The notes under the pieces were generated by a model. It was not told the origin of the DNA. It searched no databases and was given only the letters and a program-made list of their open reading frames with translations. This document shows, one piece after another, positions 53,782 through 64,000 of a stretch of 64,000 bases of DNA (the first letter of the stretch is position 1; the number at the start of each line of letters is the position of its first letter). Both the position numbers and the translations under genes were made by a program. This stretch comes from Monomorium pharaonis (taxonomy: Eukaryota; Arthropoda; Insecta; Hymenoptera; Formicidae), in assembly GCF_013373865.1 (NCBI RefSeq), contig NC_050474.1, positions 12,773,045 through 12,837,044 on the forward strand, given 5' to 3'.

Positions 53782-54683
53782 GGGGGGATATACCTTTGTA
53801 AATTTTTTTTTTGCTTTCTTTTTTTATTGGCTTAAAAGGTCCCTTAACTATCCAAAAATGATATCCAAAAGGTTTTATGAGGGGGAAAATTTTTTAAGTG
53901 GTTCAAAAATTCAATTTTCCGAGAAAGGTTTTAATGCTGATTTTCAGTATTTTAAGAAAATTTTCCGAATGCTTGCTTTTTAAATTTTGAAATCATCAGG
54001 GCGGCAAATACATGTTATCGACTGTCCACTTTTATTAACCCTACTAAATTTAGAAGGACAATTATATGGTTCGGGCATCGCCGATTAAAGATAAACACTA
54101 AATTTCCATGATTTTATAGTACTTGAAACTTTAAACGCGTTTTTCTCGAAACTATGTTTTTTGATACGGGCGTATTCATAGCGCCTTCAGTTTTAAACCG
54201 ATTGACTTAAAATTTTAGCTGTAGCTTCCTAATTACATTTTCTAGAAAAGTACGTAGGATTTTTTTGATAAGTTAAAATTTAACGATTTTATGATTGAAA
54301 ATCGACCGATTTTTTTCGATAAAAAATACACTTTTTCCTTCATATTGACGCAATTTTTTTAAAAATAAATATTTTTGAAAAATCCTACGTACTTTTCTAG
54401 TTTTTTATATTTAATTTCCATATCTTTTTTATTTTTTATCCTAAGTTGAAAATTGTGACCTGTACGAATACACCCGTGGAGGACTATGAAAAAAAAGAAA
54501 TTTTCTTTCATCAGCCACTGCGCCGCCATTTTATTTCGAAATGATTTAAAAAAAAATTTTTTTTTACCTCAAAACTTTTATTAACATGTATAAAAAACCG
54601 AATTTAAAAATATCACTTTATCTTTCTTAAATAAATTGTCAAAAATGACCCTTGATTTTGCTCTCACAAGGGTATATCTTCCC
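53782..54683. mobile_element. Kolobok-like non-autonomous element, 902 bp
   Basis: Ends GGGGGGATATACCTTTGT and CAAGGGTATATCTTCCC, imperfect inverted repeats, with TTAA on both sides (53778-53781, 54684-54687). Carries the AAACTTTAAACGCGTTTTTC block shared with the other copies. Non-coding. Confidence 0.7.
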
Positions 54684-54819
54684 TTAAGACAATTTTAAAG
54701 TCCATATCTTATTAAAGATCGAGATTCAGATTGAATTAAAATAACAAAACAAAGTTATACTGGTTTTATTTTTTTTTCTGATTACATTTTAATTCATTTT
54801 CATGATATGCCTCTTACAT

Positions 54820-55215
54820 CATAGATGGAAATACGGCTGTGTCCAATTTGAAGATTAGTATAACACTATATGTGGTACAATCAGATAAGTATTAAGGTGC
54901 CTTTTCACTCTGACGCTTGACGCACATTTTCAGCGTCAAAAGACATCATGTGACTAAAAATAAAGATATCCATTCGTCATTTTTAGTCACGTGATGTCTT
55001 TTGATGCTGAAAATGAGCGTCAAGTGTCAGCGTGAAAAGGCACCTTTACACAAAATTTTCATTTTTTATTGGGAATAAGCTCAGAGATAAGTTAGTACTT
55101 TGTATTATGGTTTATTTTTAGTTATTATATTAAAAGAAAGAGAAGAAAAAATACTTTATTTGAACCTAAATTAGAAGAGTAGAAAAAAAATAAGTGGACG
55201 AGTAAGAAAAGAGAA
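54820..55215 (+). repeat. dispersed repeat, copy 2
   Basis: Homologous to 8120-8365 on both sides of the MITE at 54895-55045. Confidence 0.65.
54895..55045. mobile_element. 151-bp MITE with near-perfect palindrome
   Basis: AGGTGCCTTTTCACTCTGAC at the left and its inverse GTCAGCGTGAAAAGGCACCT at the right. Arms of about 70 bp. TTA on both sides (54892-54894, 55046-55048). The homologous repeat at 8195-8205 lacks it and has a single TTA. Confidence 0.9.
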
Positions 55216-55226
55216 AGAGAGAGGGA

Positions 55227-55279
<53 letters not shown>

Positions 55280-55440
55280 TTAGTAGTTAAGAAATAATAA
55301 GAAAAAGTAAGAAAAGTAACATAAAGTAAATTATTTAACATGTAAATAAATTATAATTATTGTGCTAGAAAGAGTATTATTGTTAAATTGAGAGAGAAAG
55401 AGAGAGAGAAAGACAGAGAGAGAGAGAGGGGGGGGAAACA
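55200..55440. repeat. GA-rich microsatellites
   Basis: (GA)n at 55232-55276 and 55390-55430, within purine-rich sequence. Confidence 0.9.
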
Positions 55441-55980
55441 ACATTGTGTAGTAATGTCTATACATATACATATGTACATATATATGTAACAAAAATCTAA
55501 GATGATACTTTGGGTAAAATTCAACCTAAGTAATACATATTAACTTTCTCCACAAAAATAATGATATATAAATATTTTGCGCCAATTAAAATAATGGATA
55601 TTTCAATAAACTAAAACATCTATTCTATTAGTATTCTTTGGCCAATATTCATAATTCATAAGGTATTGGGTGCTTTGCGCCTATACAAGGGAATGAAGAA
55701 ATGCTGGGCCGAGGAGACGACGCGCGGCGCTTAGCGACGTAATGGATGAGCCGCGTTCGTGTGTAAAAGTACGTGTGAAGAGAGGACCGCTCCCGTGACG
55801 TCTTACCAGAAGGCGTTTAATCGAAAGTTTACTATGCAGCCATATATTCGTTATAACACGTTTCATTCACAGATTAAGTACCGTATAAGTTGCTGTATAT
55901 TTGAATTTACTAGCAAAATTACATAACGTAAATTTCATTGAATACATTTTACACGCATTAAATTTTTAGAGCCACATAAT
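55441..55980. other. no gene recognised
   Basis: AT-rich, with a short GC-richer stretch at 55680-55850. Nothing identifiable. Confidence 0.35.
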
Positions 55981-56872
55981 GTGCAAAATCCGATCGAGCA
56001 ACCTCCTCGTGGTGCACATCGGGTAATGCTGATGCCGATGGTAATCATTTTTTTTGTGCACGGACTTCCGAATCGCGAGACTGCAGTTTCTTAATCAAAA
56101 ACATGCCATATATCCGAAAAAGTTTTATTCTTTTGTTTTTTGTTAGAAGAAAATTGATTAATTTACAATAAAATTGTCTTATCAATATTTAAAGTGCAAT
56201 ATCTCGACGCCAAAATGACGAAATAAAGAAAACCAAAATAGATTTTAAAGAGTAATGTGTAAATTTTAAGAGCACAAGTCGCGGCATCTGGATTCCACAT
56301 CCCAGCTGTTCTACGTTTCTTTATTTATAGATAAAATTTTTTGATATTTTTATGACATTAGAAAATTAAAAAAGGTCAGTATTTTTTAACTGAAAATTTA
56401 TTGTTAAAATTGCTTTTTTTAAATTACTGTATGATGATTAGTTGCTGAGATATGAACCGTCGAATTTGAAAATTATATTTTTTCGAAAAATGGCAATAAC
56501 TTGGTCAAAAAAATCGTAGAGGTTCGTATAAAAAACAAAATTAAAGCATAAAAATTGAGTTTCGAGAACAACTGGTTTCATTTACGACAAAAATTTTATC
56601 TTCGCTCATGTAGTGGGCGAAACAACACGAAACAAAAACAAACACAAAGAAAAAATTACAAATTTTTCTATTTTTCTTTTTACTTAAAAATTTTTTGAAA
56701 TTAAAAAAAAAATAAAATTTTGACATAACCATCGAAATGTAGACATTTTGCCCTTTAATTTGCTTTTTAGAATTTTTTTCTATGACCATTATTCGCAAAA
56801 TTGCTGTAGTTTAAATTTTACACCTTTTTACCGGAAAAATTAGGTGTTCCCTTAATTTTGTTCCGGAGTGTA

Positions 56873-57794
56873 TTTCACATATGTAAAAATCAGTAAAAAA
56901 CTGTAAAATTTTATGTTTAATTATAAAAATATAAGTTAACTATACATGTTTTATCCTTCTGACAACATCTATTGAAATGATCTATAATAAATATGTATGC
57001 ATAAACATGAAGTATTCATGTATTCACGTATCATCACGAAGTGTCAGGTTGCATACGATTTTCGAAGTCAAGCAACGTCGACGTTGAATTGTATAGGTGA
57101 CCGTTTTTTTGAGTGTATAAATTAAACATGTTCTATTCTATCTAAACAGATACGACTGTTGCTTGGCTGAAACATGTACCTGTAGTCTTCTCCCCTAAAT
57201 TATCATAGAAATTAAGCGATGCTAGACTGGTAAGGTTACGTTGAATTTATTAAAATAATGCAATCAATTTTATGCTTTTAAAACATTAAGTAAATGTTTA
57301 GTAAATATTTAAAAAAGAATTTGTTTAAACGTTAAATAAGTGTTTATTAAATAATAACAGAATATTTTTTTTATATAAAATAAACATTTTTTTCATGAGA
57401 AAAGGGGGACTTATCCCATTATTTAAATGTTTTGTAAAATGTTTTTAAGAATGTTTCTCAAACATTAAAAAAAAAAATATTTTTCAAACGTTATTGTGCT
57501 CATTGAATATACAATGTATATGTACATAATATAAGTGATGAATATTGGTACGTAAAAAATTTAATAATATTAATAAAAATAAAATAAATAAATAATAATA
57601 ACATAAACAAATAATATACACGATATAAATGTAATAAATATCAAAAATATTAATTAAAAAGTAATAAAATTATAAGTCTCTGAAGAAGAGAGAATAAAAA
57701 GAGGGTAAAAGAGAAAAAAGAAAAAGAAAGAGGAAAACAGAGCGAGAAAGAAAGAAAGAGAGGGAGAAAGCAAATAATTATAAAATAAAATAGG
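56873..57794. other. no gene recognised
   Basis: AT-rich. AAATAAATAATAATAAC-type and GAGAAAGAAAGAGAG-type simple sequence at 57580-57770. Confidence 0.45.
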
Positions 57795-58510
57795 TTATGG
57801 AAATATATGTACATACATATATACATACATACATATAATACATATCAAATTAACACATTCAAAGTATATATAATAAAACTTAATGTAATTAAAAAAAGAA
57901 GTAATTCTTTAATTTTTACAAAAAGAAGTAAAATCCCATCAAAAACTTTAAAAAGGTAAAAAAGATACGCCAAGTACATAAACGCGTGCTTCCAAAAATG
58001 GTTTTGAGATCAATATAATTAGCCAAGTATATTTGTATTTTTTTTGTATTTCGAAGGTTGTATGTTATTGAATTGATAAATGTATATTAAAAAATGCAAA
58101 TAATGCGAGCCGTGCAAAGTTTTTTGTTTTTGTATTCTTATTATTGATAACACATTTTTTAAATAATTTTTTAATAAATTTTTATGGTTTTTCTAATTGT
58201 AAATTGTTTAAAAATGTATTGGGCTAATTTTATTATTTTTTAATCTTATTTATATAATTTTTTAATCGATATATATAAAATTTCTTTAAGTCTTATTTAA
58301 AAATATACTCGGTATTATATTGATCACAAAACCATTTTTGAAAGTACGCGTTTATGTACTTGGCGTATCTTTTTATGATTTTTTTATCAGATTTTACTTT
58401 TGTTTGTAAGAATTAAGAATTTATTTCTCTTTTTATTTACATTAAGTTTTATTATACATACTTTTAAATGTGTTAACTTTATATGTATGTATGTATATAT
58501 ATTTCCATAA
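57795..58510. mobile_element. palindromic element, arms about 220 bp
   Basis: GTTATGGAAATATATGTACA (57792) is inverted at the right end (ATATATTTCCATAACG). Inner arms AAGATACGCCAAGTACATAA, ACGCGTG and AAAAATGGTTTTGAGATCAA pair with 58310-58375. The loop at about 58025-58305 is AT-rich. Non-coding. Confidence 0.8.
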
Positions 58511-58910
58511 CGTAATACATTTCATTTTATTAGTTCTGTAAACAATATGAATGCATTTTTAACATTCCGAGGCCAGGTGCATTTCTCTATACTTAAATCA
58601 TTCATTAACACCGCATTTTTGCGCTTTTAATATGTGAAAACGTTGGAGAGGTAAAGTCAATCAGAAGGTCCCCACAAATAAAATAAAACGTATCCTTTAT
58701 ATTTTACGTTTATGTACAGTTGTGCTTATGTCAGTGTGTAATTTGATTGGCTTGAAGTAGTAGCAAGAATCAGAAGCCCATTGACAGGATGTCCATTGTT
58801 GGAAGCTCTGAGGGCTCCTCGGATGGTGAAAGATTTAGGCGACATCGGAGGTGCCTAAGGACGGTGCCTGAGACGGTAATGCGTTCTAGTCGAAGATGAA
58901 GTTGAAACTA
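58511..58910. other. no gene recognised
   Basis: 58740-58900 is less AT-rich (GGAGGTGCCTAAGGACGGTG). No motif. Confidence 0.35.
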
Positions 58911-59029
58911 GCCGCCGCGTAGCCGCCGAAGTAGCAATGGCTTAAAGTCACGCGTCGCGACTGAATCGCAGGCCATTCCGCACTCAAAAATAAGTTCAAT
59001 TTTTTGCAGCTAAAAAAACTGTTACGTCC

Positions 59030-60881
59030 GGCAGACTCCACAATTTCCCTTCGCCAAAGAAACAAATAATTTACAAAAGAAATTCCATTTCAACGGTCTC
59101 CGATAATTTTTTACGCGTCTAGGTTTAGTCTGTTAGAAACGTGATGACAAACATGGATGGACGAAACGACCAAGTTGATAATTCCGACTCCTTTTGAATA
59201 TTGAGTCAACAAATAATAGATTCTGAAGATAGAAATTTAAAAACAAACATCTAAGCAAAGTTTCACGTTTCCTCACAAAAAAATGAGCAATAAAGTATCT
59301 AAACATAAGCAAAAAATAAATAACCGTTTCCTCCATCTGCGAACCATACCGTAGCACGTCTAGCACGATAGAAAAAAATTATTTATCTCTTAAATCCAAA
59401 GAGAAGATAACCTACGCGATAGGTCGAATCCCTTCGATAAAATTGAAAGAATGTGGGAGGAAACAGAGAAACTTTCAACGAATTACTCAACGTATGACTC
59501 AACGCAAAAAGGAAAAACTATTCTCCAATAAGAAACCTTAGAGTTCACCTACCACACAGTCCTTAAAAAGTTCTGCCAGAATATTTGAACCACCCACATC
59601 TGGATCCTCCCCCTGTAAGACTCTGTATATTTAATACCAAATCTTGAAGAAAACGAGTTAGTTAGTTGGTCAATGAGTATGAGAGTTGTTGAGAGTATGT
59701 TGAGTTGTTGGTTAGGCAGTACAGTTCAGAGTTCGCAGTTCGATTCGCAGTAACGAGTAAGAGAGTTAGTCAGTTAGTTAGTAATCATGTAGAATCAGTG
59801 CGCAAGTAAACTTTAGTGCCGTTCCATCCGGTCAAGAAAACCCTTCGATTCCGACAAATTTGTTTGAAAACCAGTAATGAGTAAGTCCCACTATCACAAT
59901 TTCTTTCTTTGTTTTTATGTTACTCGTCTGTTCCCTTCCGTTTTAATTCTTTAAGACACCCTCCTATTATTTATAAATAATTCCCACACACTTACACGAA
60001 CCTAAGGCTCCCGTGTGCGAATTTCAAGTTTCCCCACACTTATACGAACTTGAGGCTCCCGTGTGCGAATCTCAAGTTCGCCCACACTTACACAAACCTG
60101 AGGCTCCCGTGTGCGAATCTCAAGTTTCTACACACTTACACGAACTAGTATGCGAATCTTGAGCTTTTTCATTGTACTCTCCGATCAGTTCTCCAAAACC
60201 CGAAGATGTTCCACTCCCACTCTCTCCCGCTCTATTCTTTATCCTCTTACGATTTCAAGCATCTCTGTTTTCCCCATGTAACCATTTAATAAACCCTTCG
60301 TCTATTCCTTTGCTCCGCGTTTACCGTTAATATTATAGAATTAAAAAACAAAAATCTCTTTGTTTCCCTTTCTCCGCCCACTACATACTTATTTAATATT
60401 TGTACAATCATATTCATACTCACTATGCGTTTTAAATTCGATTATACCGTTATTACAAAATTGTCAAATCACGACTTCAGCACTTATTTGTATTTTCTTT
60501 TTATTTTCATTTATTTGTTATTAGAATAAATACTTTTGTTAATTTTACATAAACTTCATTCATTTAAGTTTCAACGACCTCGCCCCTCCCGAACAAAGAC
60601 TGCACCTGGTCCGATTCCGAGTTAAAGCGATTCAATTCGTTGACTTGAAACTTGGACCGACGGACGTACGACTCGAAACGGGTTATAGCCGGCTTATCGG
60701 CACGTTGGCCTATATTTTTGAGTCATAAAAAGTGCGTTCGACTCGAGGCACCTACCCTCTCTTAATCTGTGTGCCTACGGGAATTCTACACGTTTTGTTA
60801 CGTTCTTCCCTTATCTGTTCTTCCTGAAATATCCTTCCTACCGAATAAAAGAGTTAAAATCCCATAAGGCTGGACGTAACA
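59030..60881 (+). mobile_element. solo LTR, TGTTACGTCC family, 1852 bp
   Basis: TGTTACGTCCGG to GGCTGGACGTAACA, flanked by AAAC (59026-59029, 60882-60885). It interrupts one arm of the palindrome; the other arm is the uninterrupted site. Internal signals include TGTATATTTAAT (59626) and AATAAA (60289, 60527). It carries the 48-bp array at 60004-60150. No internal coding region remains, as expected after LTR-LTR recombination. Confidence 0.9.
60004..60150 (+). repeat. 48-bp minisatellite in solo LTR
   Basis: CTCCCGTGTGCGAAT starts at 60008, 60056 and 60104, an exact 48-bp period. The unit also holds CACACTTACACGAACC. Confidence 0.9.
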
Positions 60882-61818
60882 AAACAAATACACATTTTTA
60901 TTGTTATTGATATACGCTTGACAGATCAGTGTATGTTAAAATCGGATGCAAGATAAACTTGTTTATGTTTTAAGTAAATAAACGGCATTATCACTCCAGT
61001 TCTTCGATGTTTACATGTCTTGTTCGACGTTATAGCAGTAAAAATAAATTATGGAAACAATTGTTTTTTATAGTTTTTGATCTTCTGAATCGAATGGTGC
61101 GTGTTAGAATTGGTAGCTGAACGAACTTCTTAATGTTTTAAGCGAATAAACAAAATAGTGCACGGCAATGTACCAGTTTTCCGGTCTTTATATGCTTTGT
61201 TCAAAATTTTTTGGTTTATCCATCATGTTTTATATAAAAATATAATTTTTCTTGCAAGAAATTGTCAGCTCCAGATTTTAATACGCACCATTCGATTCAG
61301 AAGATACAAAAATATAGAAAACAATTGTTTCCATAATTTATTTTTACTGCCAAAACGCCGAACAAGGCATGTAAAGACCGGACTACTGGTAAATTGCCAT
61401 ACGCTATTTCGTTTGTTCGTCTGAAACATTAAGAAGTCCGTTCAGCTCCCGATTCTAACACGCACCATTCGATTCAGATGATCAAAAACTATAAAATCAA
61501 TTGTTTCCATAATTTATTTTTCCTGCTATAACGTCGAACAAGGCATGTAAACATCGAAGAACTGGACTGAGAATGCCGTTTATTCACTTAAAACATAAAC
61601 AGATTTATCTTGCACCCGATTTTAACATACACTGATGTGTCAAGCGTATATCAATAACAATAAAAGTGTGTATTTGTTTTTTTTCCCTTTAACTGCAAAA
61701 AATTGTACTTATTTTTGAATGCGGAACGGCCCGCGATTCACTCGCGACGCGTGACTTTAAGCCATTGCTACTTCGGCGGCTACGCGGCGCCTAATTTCAT
61801 CTCGAGATACGTCGAGAG

Positions 61819-62780
61819 GGGAGCGGTGCACTTGCACACGGTTCAAATGGATACGGTGCATTTGCATTCTGTGCATTTGGACACAAAAGAAATTTTATTA
61901 AAAATGTACACCAGTTATATGCACACGTAAAATTTAACCACCGGATATTTGCACACGAATAAATGCCCACCGTTCACTTGGACACGTAAAAGTTGCACAC
62001 CATTTATTTGTACACCGCTCACTTGCACACCATTCACTTGCACACCGTTCACTTGCCCACTACTCATTTGCACACCAAGAAATGCGCACCGATCATTTGC
62101 ACACGGAAAGATGTACACCGATCATTTGCACACGGAAAGGTACGCACCGATCATTTGCACACGGAAAGGTACGCACCGATCATTTGCACACGGAAAGATG
62201 CACACTTATCATTTGCACACGGAAAGATGCGCACTGATCATTTGCACACCGTTCATTTGGACACGGTGTTTTGGACACCGTTTATTTGCACACCGCTTAG
62301 TTGCACACCGTTCAATTGCACACCGTTCAATCAAACGCATATTAAATATTCATACATTATGGCTGTGTTTGCAATGTGTACATGGGTTAGCGACTTATAC
62401 GGGGTGGGTGCAAATGATCGGTGCGCATCTTTCCGTGTGCAAATGATCGATGCGCATTTCTTTTTGTGCAAATGAGTGATGGGCAAGTGAACGGTGTGCG
62501 AGTGAATGGTGTGCAAGTGTGCGGTGTGCAAATGAATGATGTGCAACTTTTACGTGTCCAAGTGAACGGTGGGCATTTTTTCGTGTGCAAATATCCGGTG
62601 GTCAAATTTTACGTGTGCCTATAACTGGTGTACATTTTTAATAAAATTTCTTTTGTGTCCAAATGCATAGTGTGCAAATGCACCGTGTGCAAACGCACCG
62701 TGACCATTTGAACCGTGCGCAAGATATTGTGTCCAAAAGCACCGTGTCCATTTGAACCGTGTCCAAGTGAGTGCCACCCC
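61819..62780. mobile_element. 15-bp-module palindromic element, copy E (reference copy)
   Basis: 962 bp, flanked by GTCGAGAG (61811-61818, 62781-62788). Left end GGGAGCGGTGCACTTGCAC, right end GTCCAAGTGAGTGCCACCCC. The left arm is about 30 units of the type TCATTTGCACACGGA or TCACTTGCACACCGT, the right arm their reverse complements; the centre at about 62335-62405 (AAATATTCATACATTATGG) is shared with copy B. Three long overlapping plus frames and others on minus arise from the period of 15. No transposase. Confidence 0.9.
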
Positions 62781-62788
62781 GTCGAGAG

Positions 62789-62965
62789 TACCGGGCATAT
62801 GTATGGACCTATACAGTCCCTTCTGACCCGCGGCAGCTTCGATGCGGTGGTCTCCCGCAGAAGACTTCGACAGATTTAAGGCCGATAGTCGAATCTTATT
62901 TCAAGATTGTCTCAAGCAATGTCTTAAATGCTAATGCGGCTCTGTGATTGGTTGATGACATCTTA
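62789..62965. other. short spacer
   Basis: Nothing recognised. Confidence 0.35.
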
Positions 62966-64000
62966 AAAAGGGATTCCAGTGTAACTATTCCAAAAATAGG
63001 TGATTTTTAGAATTTTTTTTAAAGAATTTTTAAAGGTCCTTTTTTTAAGAAAAACGTTAATAATATGTGAATAAACCTTTTTGGGATATAAAGAGCCATT
63101 CTTGAAGTGCAAAAAAATTTTGGGGTTTTGAAATTTTCTGTATTATATACTGAGTAGTGTGTAATAATATTTGTTACTTCCGGCAGTGTATCCGCTGTTG
63201 GTGTACAATGTGGTGCCTGTCACAATCATCTGAAAGCAAAAAACAAAGAATTGTTTAAAAGTTAGGTAGTTTACACTGGTATTGAACCTATTAAAAAATA
63301 TATAGGTATATAAAAAAATTGCAAAAGTTGCAGGATTTAAAAAATCAAAATTTTTTCGACAAAAAAATCGATTTTATATTGTTGATAAAACGTTATAAAT
63401 AAACGATAAAATTAAAATAATAGGCTCAATACCTGAATAAATTTATAACGAATTGAATAAGTTATGTGCAAAGTTAATCGGTCGATTAGTTTTTAAGTTA
63501 TCTTGTACGCCACTTTGAAAAATAAAATTTCGAGAAAAGCGCGTTTAAAGTTTTTGATGAAATTTCACAATACTTACAGCTGAAAAATCAATCTGAACAA
63601 TTAATCTGCCGCAACCATAGAGTATGCCTTCCTCTTCCTCGAAGAGATCTTACTGCGTTGTTCGTTCCATTTTAAAATCCATACGAGCTTTTTTTGATCT
63701 TTTTAAGCTACGCTCCGCTCGCAGTAGTCGCTTCTCATTATAAGAATCGGCGAATATTTTACATTGTTGTCCAATGATGATGCCCATTGTTTCCATAATT
63801 TTTAATATAGGATAATAGCCTTCATTAAATATCGCTGTAGCCAAATAAGCGGCAATTTCAATTGTTTGTGAGCCGCAGTAAAGATGTTTTGAAACCAGAC
63901 GCCAAATAATTGCGTTGAAACTTTCATTACAATTTTGTGTATATGCACCTAAACATCTTTCTAATTAATTACCTCTGGACAGATCTTTTTTCGAAAACAG
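62966..64000. mobile_element. Kolobok-like element, left part, runs out of window
   Basis: TTAA at 62966 followed by AAAGGGATTCCAGTGTAAC is a possible left end. The body holds GAGAAAAGCGCGTTTAAAGT, matching the block in the other Kolobok-like copies, and then the transposase tail on the minus strand. Confidence 0.5.
63590..64000 (-). pseudogene. Kolobok/Mutator-like transposase C-terminus
   Basis: The minus strand, entering from beyond the window, reads QNCNESFNAIIWRLVSKH, IEIAAYLATAIFNEGYYPIL and GIIIGQQCKIFADSYNEKRL, then a basic KRSKKARMDFKMERTTQ. The N-E-S-x-N-x3-W and AAYxAxxxFNEG motifs match the insect Kolobok/Mutator-domain transposases. This copy is better preserved than 19770-20060 and its last 130 codons appear open. 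The catalytic part would be outside the window. Confidence 0.7.

Larger units (their letters stand above)
53191..56870. mobile_element. long-TIR, TA-flanked element, 3.7 kb with nested inserts
   Basis: Ends CACTGGCGCAAAAAAAAC and TTCCGGAGTG flanked by TA (53189-53190, 56871-56872), a Tc1/mariner-like end. Inner arms show inverted similarity (GATGTGCACAACATGG at 53688 against CGTGGTGCACATCGG at 56010; CGATCGGATTTTG against CAAAATCCGATCG). The middle is filled by other repeats. No transposase ORF was recognised. Confidence 0.55.
58911..61791. mobile_element. long palindromic element, split by a solo LTR
   Basis: GTAGCCGCCGAAGTAGCAAT and GCTTAAAGTCACGCGTCGCG at the left are inverted at 61733-61791. 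Pairing continues through CAAAAATAAGTTCAATTTTT, then, beyond the LTR, AAATACACATTTTTATTG and further to about 61200/61300. CGCACCATTCGATTCAGA recurs in both orientations (61085, 61285, 61462), giving internal repeats of about 177 bp. No ORF is credible. Confidence 0.8.

Noticed and set aside
61949..62475. Two overlapping plus-strand open frames of 160-165 codons rich in His, Cys and Thr
   Set aside because: They run through 15-bp repeats in several frames and both strands at once. The period, a multiple of three, keeps any frame open.

Overview
This window reads as animal, most likely insect and probably ant (Formicidae), genomic DNA: AT-rich, full of microsatellites, with Penelope, copia, LINE, Tc1/mariner, Kolobok-like and Polinton-like remnants. 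The order-level guess is inference from the repeat types. I find no intact host gene. The only host-like coding sequence is a duplicated, broken exon resembling the cohesin loader MAU2 (9.3-11.1 kb). Everything else that can be named is transposon-derived, and almost every open frame is a fragment or a by-product of a repeat.

Layout. 0.7-7.1 kb: one decayed minus-strand Polinton-like family-B DNA polymerase gene, cut by a Penelope-like element (2638-5327), by palindromic elements made of 15-bp modules (967-1942, 6007-6460, and one abutting at 302-684), and by a Kolobok-like remnant. 7.8-9.2 kb: MITE, dispersed repeat, possible LTR. 9.3-11.1 kb: inverted duplication of the MAU2-like exon plus intron, one copy split by a further 15-bp-module element. 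11.7-18.8 kb: palindromic elements with tRNA-like heads, a GC-rich LTR-like block, MITEs. 18.9-24.4 kb: microsatellites, a Kolobok-like element nested in a 5'-truncated LINE, tandem half-elements and a long LTR. 25.9-40.6 kb: a two-gene transposon (Tnp2/EnSpm-like transposase plus a DUF4806-like protein) carrying an LTR, an element with AGATATCT-rich ends, and a full-length copia element (32852-40447). The copia itself carries a second AGATATCT-rich element inside its reverse-transcriptase YVDD motif. 41.3-44.3 kb: a 2.9-kb head-to-head palindrome of a mariner/IS630-type transposase. 46-50 kb: more long-palindrome elements. 53.2-56.9 kb: a long-TIR element with Kolobok-like and other insertions. 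57.8-62.8 kb: palindromes, a solo LTR inside a palindrome arm, and the best 15-bp-module element. 63-64 kb: start of a further Kolobok-like element with a transposase tail.

The main point of the window is nesting. At several insertion sites, removing the insert and one target-site copy brings the interrupted reading frame or repeat back into register. This fixes exact element ends and target-site lengths: 8 bp for the 15-bp-module elements, 12 bp for the Penelope insertion, TA for the AGATATCT family, AAAAT for copia, AAAC for a solo LTR, TTA for a 151-bp MITE. The least familiar object is the 15-bp-module family, whose palindromic arms are built almost wholly from phased 15-bp units sharing a core close to YTTGYRCACNG, with GGGAGCG-like ends and 8-bp target duplications.

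Limits: alignments were made by eye, family names come from motif memory, and boundaries without a target duplication are approximate.
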